Shown here piece by piece: positions 6,172 to 13,289 of a stretch of DNA of 22,812 nt (within the stretch, counting starts at the first letter, position 1; each line of letters begins with the position of its first letter). The notes below the pieces were generated by a model that did no database searches, was not told where the DNA came from, and saw nothing but the letters and a program-made list of their open reading frames with translations. The stretch comes from JANNFX01 sp031380225 (GTDB taxonomy: Bacteria; Pseudomonadota; Alphaproteobacteria; Rhizobiales; Hyphomicrobiaceae). The stretch covers positions 1 through 22,812 of the forward strand of contig JANNFX010000149.1 of the NCBI GenBank assembly GCA_031380225.1, read 5' to 3'. A program made the translations under genes and the position numbers.

Positions 6172-7962
6172 CTATTGAGTGTCCGCATTTTTGGCGGCGG
6201 TAGCCTTTTGCTGCTCGTACTGCTCGATCGTCAGTGGCTGGCCGTAGTGGAAGCCCTGCAAGTACGTAATGCCAGCTTTGCTCAAAAAGTCGGCAGTTTC
6301 CTGATCGCCCACCCACTCGGCAACTGTTTCCATGCCGAACGTTTTCGCAATCTCGATCATAGTGCGAATGAACACTTCGCCGCTCGGATCGGACGCGAGG
6401 TCTTTGACGAACGCACCGTCGATTTTGACCATATCGACGTTGAGAACCTTGAGGTTTTTGAACGATGTGTAGCCGGCGCCAAAATCATCGATGGCAACCT
6501 GACAGCCGATCTCGCGCAGCGTGTCGACGAACACCACCGTTTGGTCGACGTCGTGCACTGCGGCGGTTTCAGTGATCTCGATGGTTAGCCGGCTGGTGAT
6601 AGAGCGCTTGCCACCGGTCAATCGGTGCAGCGCGACGATCCAATCATGATCGCCCGCCGTCAATCCCGAAACATTGACCGCTAGGCGCAGCTCTGGGTGA
6701 CGCTTTGCGAGGGCCACCGATAATTCAAGCGTGCGGCGGTCAACGAGGCGCGACAAGCCAAGTTGTTCGACGACCGTCATGAATTCGCCCGCTGACGCCA
6801 GAGTGCCGTCGGCACGCTGCATGCGGAGCAGGCACTCATAGTGTTCGGGTATGCCTGTTTTTGCTGATACTATTGGCTGCAGCACCAGCAGCATGCGCTG
6901 CTCATCGAGTGCCGATATAACTTCATCGGCGATCATGATGTTGCGGCGCCGTGACGTGGCCCGGCTCGGATCACCATCATAGGCCATGAAGCTGTCGAAG
7001 CGCTTTATTTTTGCCCGGTCGAGGGCCTGTAGGGCATTGCCAATGACATCGGGCAACGCCATGCGTCCGTCGACCGACAATCCACCGACGGAAATTGTAG
7101 CTGATAACTGACACGCTGTGGTTTGTATTGTGGTGTCACGCACAGAGCGCATGAAGCGTTCTGCTGCGATGCGCATGGCGCCCGGGCCGCAGTCGGCCAG
7201 GATGACGCCAAACTTGTTCGACGAATAGCGCCCGAGCGTATCACCGCCGCGCAACTTGGCTTTAATCTGCCGCGCAATCGACGCGATCACTTCATCGCCA
7301 ATGTCAAATCCAAAAGTCTCGTTGATGACATCGAGATTGTTGACCGATGTCATCAAGAAGGCGACCGGTTTTCCGGACCGCTCAGATCGGCTCATAGTGG
7401 CGGCGAGGGCTTCGGTTAGCCGGTGGCGGTTCAACTGCCCCGTTAGCTCATCTTCGTCATTCCGGTGCAGTAAGCGCTGTTCTTCGAAGTAGCGGTCACT
7501 GATGACACGCACCACGCCGCGCGCATGGGCGGGGCGGCCAGCGCTGTCGGGCCACCAGCGGCCATGGTCTTCGATCCAAACCGGCTGTTCTGACCGATCA
7601 CCAAGCGGCAGCAACCGGTACTGCAATCGGTACGAGACCCCGCGCGAGCCGATCGACGGCGGTGCCCCTTGAATCGCACTAATGCGGTGCGACACGTGTT
7701 CGGGAGCAACGAGCATTTGGTAAGCAGAGCCGCTGGCAATGTCGCGGGCGTTTCCGACACCAAGCACGGAACCGGCGTTGCTCTCCCAATCGATACGATC
7801 GCTCACCAGATCCCAGCTATAGGCGGTTTCTTGAATGGCCGATAAAATGCCGACCAGATCCAATCCCTCGGCCACTGTTGGCGGCTCAGGCACAGCATCG
7901 CTGGCGGCCAGGCGCGGTGCTGGCACGCTTGCAAACGGATTTGGCTTGTCGGCATAGCTCAC
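6172..7962 (-). CDS. PAS-like/degenerate GGDEF/EAL cyclic-di-GMP protein
   Basis: A 596-residue cytosolic-looking regulator with no membrane segment. Residues about 35-160 are PAS-like (IQETAYSWDLVSDRIDWESN opening). Residues 168-325 are a GGDEF domain whose signature is degenerate: RYSSNKFGVIL (245-255) stands where a (G/S)GDEF loop should be, so cyclase activity is not expected. Residues 340-585 are an EAL domain with the catalytic set present: E376 (ECL in place of EAL), N430 in LAVNVSG, E465 in IEITET, D492-D493 in IDDFGAGYTS, K513 in MVKIDG, E549 in VAEW, and Q569 in YLQGFHYG. It is therefore probably a c-di-GMP phosphodiesterase with a sensing or GTP-binding GGDEF-like module. It is convergent with hspQ. 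An AT-rich stretch (about 8070-8100) lies upstream. The sensed signal is unknown. Confidence 0.9.
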   Translation of the reverse strand: MSYADKPNPFASVPAPRLAASDAVPEPPTVAEGLDLVGILSAIQETAYSWDLVSDRIDWESNAGSVLGVGNARDIASGSAYQMLVAPEHVSHRISAIQGAPPSIGSRGVSYRLQYRLLPLGDRSEQPVWIEDHGRWWPDSAGRPAHARGVVRVISDRYFEEQRLLHRNDEDELTGQLNRHRLTEALAATMSRSERSGKPVAFLMTSVNNLDVINETFGFDIGDEVIASIARQIKAKLRGGDTLGRYSSNKFGVILADCGPGAMRIAAERFMRSVRDTTIQTTACQLSATISVGGLSVDGRMALPDVIGNALQALDRAKIKRFDSFMAYDGDPSRATSRRRNIMIADEVISALDEQRMLLVLQPIVSAKTGIPEHYECLLRMQRADGTLASAGEFMTVVEQLGLSRLVDRRTLELSVALAKRHPELRLAVNVSGLTAGDHDWIVALHRLTGGKRSITSRLTIEITETAAVHDVDQTVVFVDTLREIGCQVAIDDFGAGYTSFKNLKVLNVDMVKIDGAFVKDLASDPSGEVFIRTMIEIAKTFGMETVAEWVGDQETADFLSKAGITYLQGFHYGQPLTIEQYEQQKATAAKNADTQ

Positions 7963-8120
7963 AGGAGCTGGTCCTCAATCCTTTGCCCGTATCTGTTCTA
8001 GCCGTACGCCACGCGCACGACTCCCAGGTATGCAAATTGATGCACGGGCAAGCCGAGGATAGGCGCCAAGTGTTAATAAAATTAAAATTTACTGATGGAC
8101 GTTAACACTGAGTACCAAAT

Positions 8121-8150
8121 GAAAACGGCCAGGCTTTTGGCCTGACCGTT
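8121..8150 (-). terminator. Intrinsic terminator after the four-helix membrane protein gene
   Basis: Read on the minus strand, an 11-bp stem with one mismatch (AACGGTCAGGC / GCCTGGCCGTT, 8140-8150 and 8124-8134) with a 5-base loop is followed by TTTTC. It starts 28 bases past the stop at 8178, in the right direction for that gene. Confidence 0.75.
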
Positions 8151-8177
8151 CAAATTGCATACCGTAACTCAGAAATA

Positions 8178-8591
8178 TTACTGGTCGCCGCCGCCGAAAC
8201 CGATGTCGCGCTTGGCAACGCGGATGCCGATTGTGAAACCGGCGATTACGTCGATGACGAACGCCACCAACATCAGAAAGAACACCGATGTGGCAGCCTG
8301 GGGCACCATCAGGAACGAGATGAGTGCAATGATGAACAGCACCATCGACAGGCCGTGATCGACCAGCGATGACGTCGACGTATAGGTCGCTTTCAGGATC
8401 TCAACAAACAAGCAGATCATTGTGATGACCAGGAGCACGTCACCCCAAGTTAGTTTCCAGCTGCCGCCGCTCAGCATCTTCCAGCCGTCGGCGCCGGTCA
8501 GGGACCCTGAAAAGTCGCCGCCGTTTGTGAGAGCGAGAATGAAATACAGAACGAACGGGATTACGGTGACCGGAATTGCCCTAAGCGACAT
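8178..8591 (-). CDS. Small four-helix membrane protein, unknown function
   Basis: A 137-residue integral membrane protein with four hydrophobic segments at roughly 8-22, 48-66, 80-97 and 101-123. The stretch LKATYTSTSSLVDHGLSMVL between helices two and three and the Gly-rich end (DIGFGGGDQ) are the only distinctive parts. I recognise similar unnamed proteins in rhizobia but know no function. The start ATG at 8591 is preceded by GGGGAGG, a strong ribosome site. It lies 76 bases downstream of rpmF on the same strand and ends in a clear terminator, so it may be co-transcribed with rpmF. Confidence 0.78.
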   Translation of the reverse strand: MSLRAIPVTVIPFVLYFILALTNGGDFSGSLTGADGWKMLSGGSWKLTWGDVLLVITMICLFVEILKATYTSTSSLVDHGLSMVLFIIALISFLMVPQAATSVFFLMLVAFVIDVIAGFTIGIRVAKRDIGFGGGDQ

Positions 8592-8667
8592 TGAGACCTC
8601 CCCTTTAGTTGACTTCTAACGATCCCACTGCCGCTCACCGGCATGCGGGCGGCTTGCTACTTGATCC

Positions 8668-8853
8668 TTAGACTTCAGACACGGGCTCAAGAATCTGGCG
8701 CCCGCGATACTTGCCGCTCTTGAGGTCGATATGGTGCGGACGGCGGCGCTCGCCGCTTTCCTTATCTTCGACGTAGCCTGGTGCGACGAGCGAGTCATGG
8801 GACTGGCGGTTGCGCTTCTTCATCCGGGTGGTTTTTTTGCGTGGAACGGCCAT
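8668..8853 (-). CDS. rpmF: 50S ribosomal protein L32
   Basis: A 61-residue protein with the L32 opening MAVPRKKTTRMKKRNRQSHD and the alphaproteobacterial block YVEDKESGERRRPHHIDLKSGKYRGRQIL. It is a component of the large ribosomal subunit. It has no zinc-binding cysteine pairs, as in other alphaproteobacterial L32 proteins. AGGAG lies at good spacing before the ATG at 8853. It sits downstream of mtgA on the same strand across a 212-base interval that may contain its own promoter; a TATAAG-like box is at 8954-8959. The mtgA-rpmF order is familiar from rhizobia. Confidence 0.96.
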   Translation of the reverse strand: MAVPRKKTTRMKKRNRQSHDSLVAPGYVEDKESGERRRPHHIDLKSGKYRGRQILEPVSEV

Positions 8854-9065
8854 CGTAAGCTCCTGTCGTCAAATGCGTTGCGGTGCAGTTCGTTTGCAGC
8901 TGCGCGCGCAACGACATTGCGCGCGGAACCGGACCCGGAACCGCGTTGGCGGCCTTATAGCCAGGATGGAGCCGCCGCGCCAGTGGTTACCTCGCACTCG
9001 GAGGGGCTGTGACATCCCGTACTGGGCGGCAATCAGCGGCTGTTTGGCTTTCGATTAGAAGAGGG

Positions 9066-10592
9066 TCAAGGCGCTTTTGCATCTGACGTCACACCGACGC
9101 ACTCTGTGACCCCGCCGGCAATTCGCATGCGGTTTTGGATGGTGGTCGCCTTGCGAGCCAGCCGCGGCCCCGGGTCGCCGGCGTCGCGAACAAAGGGATT
9201 GGGCAACGAGGCCGCAAGTTGTGCCGCCTCGCGCGACGTTAACCTACTGGCTGGCTTGTTGAAATGATGCCGGGCAGCGGCCTCGGCGCCAAATATCCCG
9301 GGGCCCCATTCGGCGACGTTCAAATAGACTTCGAGGACGCGCTGCTTAGGCCACAAGATTTCCATGACCAGTGTCATCGGCAGTTCGATCGCTTTTCGGA
9401 CGTAACTCTTCGACGGCCAAAGGAACACGTTTTTGACGACTTGCATCGAAATCGTGCTCGCTCCTCGCGGAATCCCGTCGCCGGCTTTTTCGATGGCTTC
9501 CTGCATGGCTGCGACGTCGACGCCGTGATGGTCGCAGAACGTCCAATCTTCGGAGACAATAACGGCGCGAACCAAGTTTGGCGAAATGCTGGAAATCGGC
9601 ACCCAGTCGCGGGTCACGGTGGTGCCGTTGACCCATCGCCAGGCCATCAAAGCCGAACCTGGTGGATCGACGAACCGGAAGATCACCAGCAGCGCCAGCA
9701 CCGTCGCTGCATAGCCAGCATAGCGGAGGAGGCGGCGCGGCCAAGGTTCGGCAACAATTGGCTTGCGCGGGAGGTGGAAAATGCTTTCGGTTCTGGTGCG
9801 CGGTTTTTCAGGTGTGAGCGCTGGCGTTTCGCCAACCGTGGCAGGCCTTGCGTGAGCAGATGCTGGCGGTGGCGCGCGTTTTGGCTGATTAGAAACAGAT
9901 TGCTCAGCCGGAGCGGGTGCCAGTGCGATCGCGGGTTTGGGAGCCACGTGTGCCGGGATCGTCGCAACCGGCGACAACGTTGCCGCTGACATTGCAACGG
10001 TCAATAGTTGCTGAATTTCAATGCTATGAACGGTGTTGGTATCAGGCACCACCGGAGACGTTGGCCGCGCGATAGACAGCGAAACTTTTGGTACTGCCGC
10101 CGTTGTTCGAGCTGCTACACCCAATAGATTTGTAATTCCTGCGCTATGGTCTGGAACTGGAATTGCAACTGCAGCAACAATCGCGGACGTTTCAGGCGCA
10201 GGCGCTTCTATAGCGGCATCTTCTTTTTGGGCAGCCGCAACGATGTAATCATCAACTGAAAGTATGCGGCGAACGAGGCTGGACTCAGAGGTGCCGGTTA
10301 TGCGCATCATAATCGATTTGGCTGCGGATGTGGCCAATTCATCACCGGCTTGGATTGACGGTGGGGTCCAGTCGTCAGGGTTTGGCTCATGCGAATCGAT
10401 GGGCGTACCGGCGCTACTGGAAGAAACGATCTTTTCTTCCAGGGTCCTGTTGTGGCCTTCAGATTGATCGAGAGCCAAATCGGGCGATTGCGGCTGAGCA
10501 TCGGGAGTAGGCGCGGCAGACTGCGGCTCCGGAGCCGGGGCTGGTTCCTGCTCTGCAGCGGGTGTCGCAGTTATACTGACCTTGTCAGACAC
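9066..10592 (-). CDS. mtgA: Monofunctional peptidoglycan glycosyltransferase with a 280-residue N-terminal extension
   Basis: The C-terminal third (about 310-490) is a GT51 transglycosylase polymerising lipid II into glycan strands at the periplasmic face of the inner membrane. Motifs in order: SEDWTFCDHHGVD with catalytic E348, RGASTISMQVVKN (376-388), KAIELPMTLVMEILWPKQRVLEVYLNVAEWG-type sequence (400-430), and a single membrane helix at about 292-308. MtgA is usually 220-250 aa; this one is 508 because residues 1-285 form a Pro/Ala/Glu-rich, probably disordered cytoplasmic region (for example PAAEQEPAPAPEPQSAAPTP) with no recognised domain. The start is a GTG at 10592 with AAGG upstream. 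It is divergent from ispA with 76 bases between. The extension may be a protein-interaction arm; it is in frame and continuous with the helix, so it is not a track artefact. Confidence 0.92.
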   Translation of the reverse strand: MSDKVSITATPAAEQEPAPAPEPQSAAPTPDAQPQSPDLALDQSEGHNRTLEEKIVSSSSAGTPIDSHEPNPDDWTPPSIQAGDELATSAAKSIMMRITGTSESSLVRRILSVDDYIVAAAQKEDAAIEAPAPETSAIVAAVAIPVPDHSAGITNLLGVAARTTAAVPKVSLSIARPTSPVVPDTNTVHSIEIQQLLTVAMSAATLSPVATIPAHVAPKPAIALAPAPAEQSVSNQPKRAPPPASAHARPATVGETPALTPEKPRTRTESIFHLPRKPIVAEPWPRRLLRYAGYAATVLALLVIFRFVDPPGSALMAWRWVNGTTVTRDWVPISSISPNLVRAVIVSEDWTFCDHHGVDVAAMQEAIEKAGDGIPRGASTISMQVVKNVFLWPSKSYVRKAIELPMTLVMEILWPKQRVLEVYLNVAEWGPGIFGAEAAARHHFNKPASRLTSREAAQLAASLPNPFVRDAGDPGPRLARKATTIQNRMRIAGGVTECVGVTSDAKAP

Positions 10593-10668
10593 GCTTCTGA
10601 TACCTTAACCAGCGGTTTGTCGGCGCCCGCGCCGCCCCCGGTTGCAGGTCAGTCTAGGTAAGCTGCCA

Positions 10669-11586
10669 ATGATATTCACGCAAAGACTGAAGGCTACAGT
10701 CGAGATGATCGATCAGCGGCTTATTGCCCATCTTGGTGGCATTTCAGGCCTTGAGGGCCAAACCCACAGCGTTCCAGCGCGGCTACTCGCCGCCATGCGG
10801 CACGCAGTTCTGGGCGGTGGTAAACGCATCCGGCCGTTTCTAGTGCTTGAAAGTGCGGCGCTTTTTGGAGTGCCCCAGGATGCCGCCGCGACTGCGGCGT
10901 GTGCGCTTGAATGTATTCACTGTTATTCGCTGGTTCACGACGACCTACCGGCCATGGACAACGATGAAATGCGCCGTGGCCAACCGACAGTGTGGCGGGC
11001 CTACGATGATTGGACCGCCATCCTGGCTGGCGATGCCCTGCAAACTTTAGCCTTCGAAATTCTAGCGAGTTCCCTGACGCATGTGGATGCTGCCACGCGC
11101 ACCGAATTGATTGTGGCGCTGGCGCGCGCCAGCGGGGCGGCTGGAATGGTTGGCGGCCAGGCGATTGATCTTGAGGCTGACAAGCTTGGTCTGCCAGCAA
11201 AGCCGGACTTCGATCACATTCGCCGGTTGCAAGGGATGAAGACCGGCGCGCTCTTGATTTTCGCTTGTGAAGCTGGAGCTATTCTGGGGCGCGCTTCAAT
11301 GGCCGAGCGCGAGGCATTGCGCCGTTACAGCACGGCGCTCGGCCTCGCGTTTCAGATCGCCGATGATCTGCTGGATGCCGAAGGTAATCCGGCCATCGTC
11401 GGCAAAGCCGTTGCCAAAGACGGCGCAGCTGGCAAAGCCACACTTGTATCGCTGATGGGTCTCGAAGCCGCGCGTGCAAAATTGGCTGAGACTGAAGCCG
11501 AAGCGCATGATGCACTCCACATATTCGGCGAGCGTGCCGACGTAATGCGTGACGCCGCGAGATTCGTCGCCAATCGGACAGCGTGA
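10669..11586 (+). CDS. ispA: Farnesyl/geranylgeranyl diphosphate synthase (polyprenyl synthetase)
   Basis: Short-chain trans-prenyl transferase that condenses isopentenyl diphosphate with allylic diphosphates, supplying undecaprenyl carrier, quinone and hopanoid precursors. Visible motifs are GGGKRIRPFL, the first Asp-rich motif HDDLPAMDNDEMRRG, MVGGQAIDLEAD, MKTGALL, and the second Asp-rich motif FQIADDLLDAEG. Length from ATG 10669 is 305 aa, normal for IspA. That ATG has AGGTAAG at about eight bases; an in-frame TTG at 10642 would add nine residues and is less likely. Product chain length (C15 versus C20) cannot be decided by eye. Location next to mtgA links lipid-carrier precursor and glycan synthesis. 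Confidence 0.92.
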   Translation: MIFTQRLKATVEMIDQRLIAHLGGISGLEGQTHSVPARLLAAMRHAVLGGGKRIRPFLVLESAALFGVPQDAAATAACALECIHCYSLVHDDLPAMDNDEMRRGQPTVWRAYDDWTAILAGDALQTLAFEILASSLTHVDAATRTELIVALARASGAAGMVGGQAIDLEADKLGLPAKPDFDHIRRLQGMKTGALLIFACEAGAILGRASMAEREALRRYSTALGLAFQIADDLLDAEGNPAIVGKAVAKDGAAGKATLVSLMGLEAARAKLAETEAEAHDALHIFGERADVMRDAARFVANRTA

Positions 11587-11632
11587 AACATGCCCAAATC
11601 CCCTGTCTTTCTAGTTCATTTCGAAATGCTAC

Positions 11633-11773
11633 CCCCTCAACTTCCCCGTCATTCCGGCGAAGGTCGGAACCCAGACCAAGCCGGATTTCTACCAATTGAA
11701 AGTCGCGATGAGTGATAATAATTGATTTGATCTGGGTTCCAGCCTTCGCCGGAATGACGGGGAAGTTTGTGCG
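11633..11773 (+). repeat. REP-doublet (REPIN-like) element, copy 1
   Basis: Two head-to-head arms, 11641-11675 and 11731-11765, are reverse complements at 33 of 35 positions. Each begins CTTCCCCGTCATTCCGGCG and contains its own small palindrome (CCGGC, short loop, GCCGG-like). About 55 bases separate the arms. This is the architecture of REPIN doublets. A homologous copy in opposite orientation lies at 12250-12388, on the other side of the GIY-YIG gene. It follows ispA by about 45 bases and could also act as its transcription end. Confidence 0.85.
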
Positions 11774-11872
11774 TGTTTGCGTTGGATAGATTTACTTACA
11801 CCCATTTGCGGAGGATATTGAGCGCTTCTGCGTTGAGAATGTACTGATCAACTTCAGACGGTGCAGGGCGTA

Positions 11873-12244
11873 ATGCGAAATCCATGTGTTTATTTACTGG
11901 CAAGCAAACCACTCGGCACACTTTACACTGGCGTTACAAGTGAATTGCACGCGCGCATGGCGCTTCACACGCAAAAGTTGTTCGAGGGGTTCACGAAAAA
12001 GTACGACGTCACGCAATTGGTGTACTATGAAATGCATGACGATATGAACGCAGCTATCAGGCGGGAAAAGCGGATAAAGGACTGGAAGCGTCTTTGGAAG
12101 ATCAGGATCATCGAAGAGGTGAACCCTGAATGGAAAAACCTTTTTGATCCAGCGACTGGTGAGATTGCATTTTGCCCAGCCGTTGCTAACCGGTTATCGG
12201 CAGAGCCGGTCCATCCCTCGGAACAATTCGACCAAAAAATCTAG
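11873..12244 (+). CDS. GIY-YIG superfamily nuclease, single domain
   Basis: A 123-residue protein of the small GIY-YIG (YhbQ/COG2827-type) group. The motif is seen as PCVYLLAS followed by LGTLYTGVTS (Y7 and Y18), then R28 in ELHARM, EGFTKKYDVTQLVYYE (38-53), and the helix AAIRREKRIKDWKRLWKIRIIEE with E65 as the likely catalytic acid. Typical members end near residue 95; this one has an extra tail of about 28 residues without recognised sequence. ATG 11873 is preferred; a GTG at 11861 would add four residues. The gene stands alone, framed on both sides by inverted REP-doublet elements (100 bases upstream and 5 bases downstream). No partner methylase or repair gene is beside it. DNA cleavage is the family expectation; the target is unknown. 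Confidence 0.88.
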   Translation: MRNPCVYLLASKPLGTLYTGVTSELHARMALHTQKLFEGFTKKYDVTQLVYYEMHDDMNAAIRREKRIKDWKRLWKIRIIEEVNPEWKNLFDPATGEIAFCPAVANRLSAEPVHPSEQFDQKI

Positions 12245-12249
12245 GCACC

Positions 12250-12388
12250 GCCTCAAAATTCTCCGTCATTCCGGCGCACGCCGAAACCTAGACCAACTCA
12301 ATTGTTAGCTCCGGCCGCGCCTTCAACCTGGCAAAAATCTGGCTTGTTCTAGGTTCCGGCCTCCGCCGGAATGACGAGGAAGTTGGGG
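12250..12388 (-). repeat. REP-doublet (REPIN-like) element, copy 2, inverted
   Basis: Arms at about 12261-12292 (CTCCGTCATTCCGGCGCACG...) and 12349-12383 (...CGCCGGAATGACGAGGAAG) are inverted repeats of each other. The reverse complement of this copy aligns with the copy at 11633-11773 without gaps. Over a 73-base stretch covering the centre I counted about 52 identical positions by eye, including the non-palindromic spacer. The two copies are thus full-length homologues in opposite orientation around the GIY-YIG gene. Confidence 0.8.
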
Positions 12389-12417
12389 CGTGATCGATCT
12401 ACTAATTGACGTTGACA

Positions 12418-13080
12418 CTACTGCGGTGGACCACCGGCGACGAGTTTCAACAAGGCGCTGTCTTTGGAGAGCTGGCCTTTGTCTTTGCACTGGTCCTTGG
12501 CAGCTTCGGTGCACTCGATGGTCACCGTGTAAGGCACGCCATAGCGGGTGATGGTGTACTCGGCGATATAACCTTCCATACCTTCCTCAGCTGCTTCGTC
12601 CATCACGGAAACAGATGGCGCCATATCGCGCGCATCACCGCCATCAACACCGGCGGCAGGCGCGGCCGTATCGTAAATTGGGAAGTCGGCGGGGAATGCG
12701 TGTTGTGCGCGCAGGTCTGCAGAAACCGAGACGCTGACATCGCCATAGTCTTCGACGATTTGGTACCAAACCGGATTGGAGGGGTCTGAATGAACAGCGC
12801 GCTCGATCGATTCAGGGCCAGCGCGCAAATTCCGCGTCACCACTTCCGGAGGTTGTTCGAACGCCAGCACCGGCACTCTGAGATTTGCAAGGCCCGGATC
12901 AACTTCAGCCTCGACACCCGCCGCACTTCGTGCGGTTTGATCCGCAGTAAATGCCTTAAGTTCCGGATCATCCCAATTGACGGAAATGGCTGGCGCATCA
13001 GCTGCCAATGCTGCGGGTAGCGGCCAGAAAACCGCCGCCAGCAGCAGGCTTGAAAATAGCATCGTTTTCTGATCCGCCAT
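12418..13080 (-). CDS. Secreted protein of unknown function with a cysteine pair
   Basis: A 220-residue exported protein. A signal peptide is clear: MADQKTMLFSSLLLAAVFWP then AALA, with probable cleavage near residue 26-27. The mature part starts ADAPAISVNWDDPELKAF, has an acidic middle, and ends with an immunoglobulin-like or beta-rich looking segment (YIAEYTITRYGVPYTVTIEC). Only two cysteines are in the mature region, in IECTEAAKDQCKDK, likely forming a disulfide in the periplasm. The start ATG at 13080 is preceded by GAGGAGA. I do not recognise a named family. It appears to be monocistronic, divergent from the AsmA-family gene with about 200 bases between, and its stop lies 30 bases past a REP element. 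Confidence 0.78.
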   Translation of the reverse strand: MADQKTMLFSSLLLAAVFWPLPAALAADAPAISVNWDDPELKAFTADQTARSAAGVEAEVDPGLANLRVPVLAFEQPPEVVTRNLRAGPESIERAVHSDPSNPVWYQIVEDYGDVSVSVSADLRAQHAFPADFPIYDTAAPAAGVDGGDARDMAPSVSVMDEAAEEGMEGYIAEYTITRYGVPYTVTIECTEAAKDQCKDKGQLSKDSALLKLVAGGPPQ

Positions 13081-13289
13081 CGCCGCTTCTCCTCAAGGGA
13101 CAGCGTCACCGACGCTTTGTAATCGCAGTGTACCTCTGAGCCCGGGGCGCGATCAAGTCGCAAACAAATCCCTTCCGAGACCGGCGCCAGCCGTGCCATT
13201 ATCCGGCGGCCTATGATGCCCAATGCGCTGTTTGAACAAAATTTCAGATCCGCAGGTCAATCAAGATTTCGTACCGAGTGGAGGGACCA

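Noticed and set aside
9264..9989. A 241-codon plus-strand frame opposite mtgA
   Set aside because: It is antisense to the GT51 domain and shows no domain of its own; it is a shadow of a strongly conserved gene.
11633..12388. A classical insertion sequence with the GIY-YIG protein as transposase
   Set aside because: The inverted repeats are 140-bp REP doublets rather than short terminal repeats, no target-site duplication is evident by eye, and GIY-YIG proteins are not known as IS transposases. Kept as a REPIN-like hypothesis instead.
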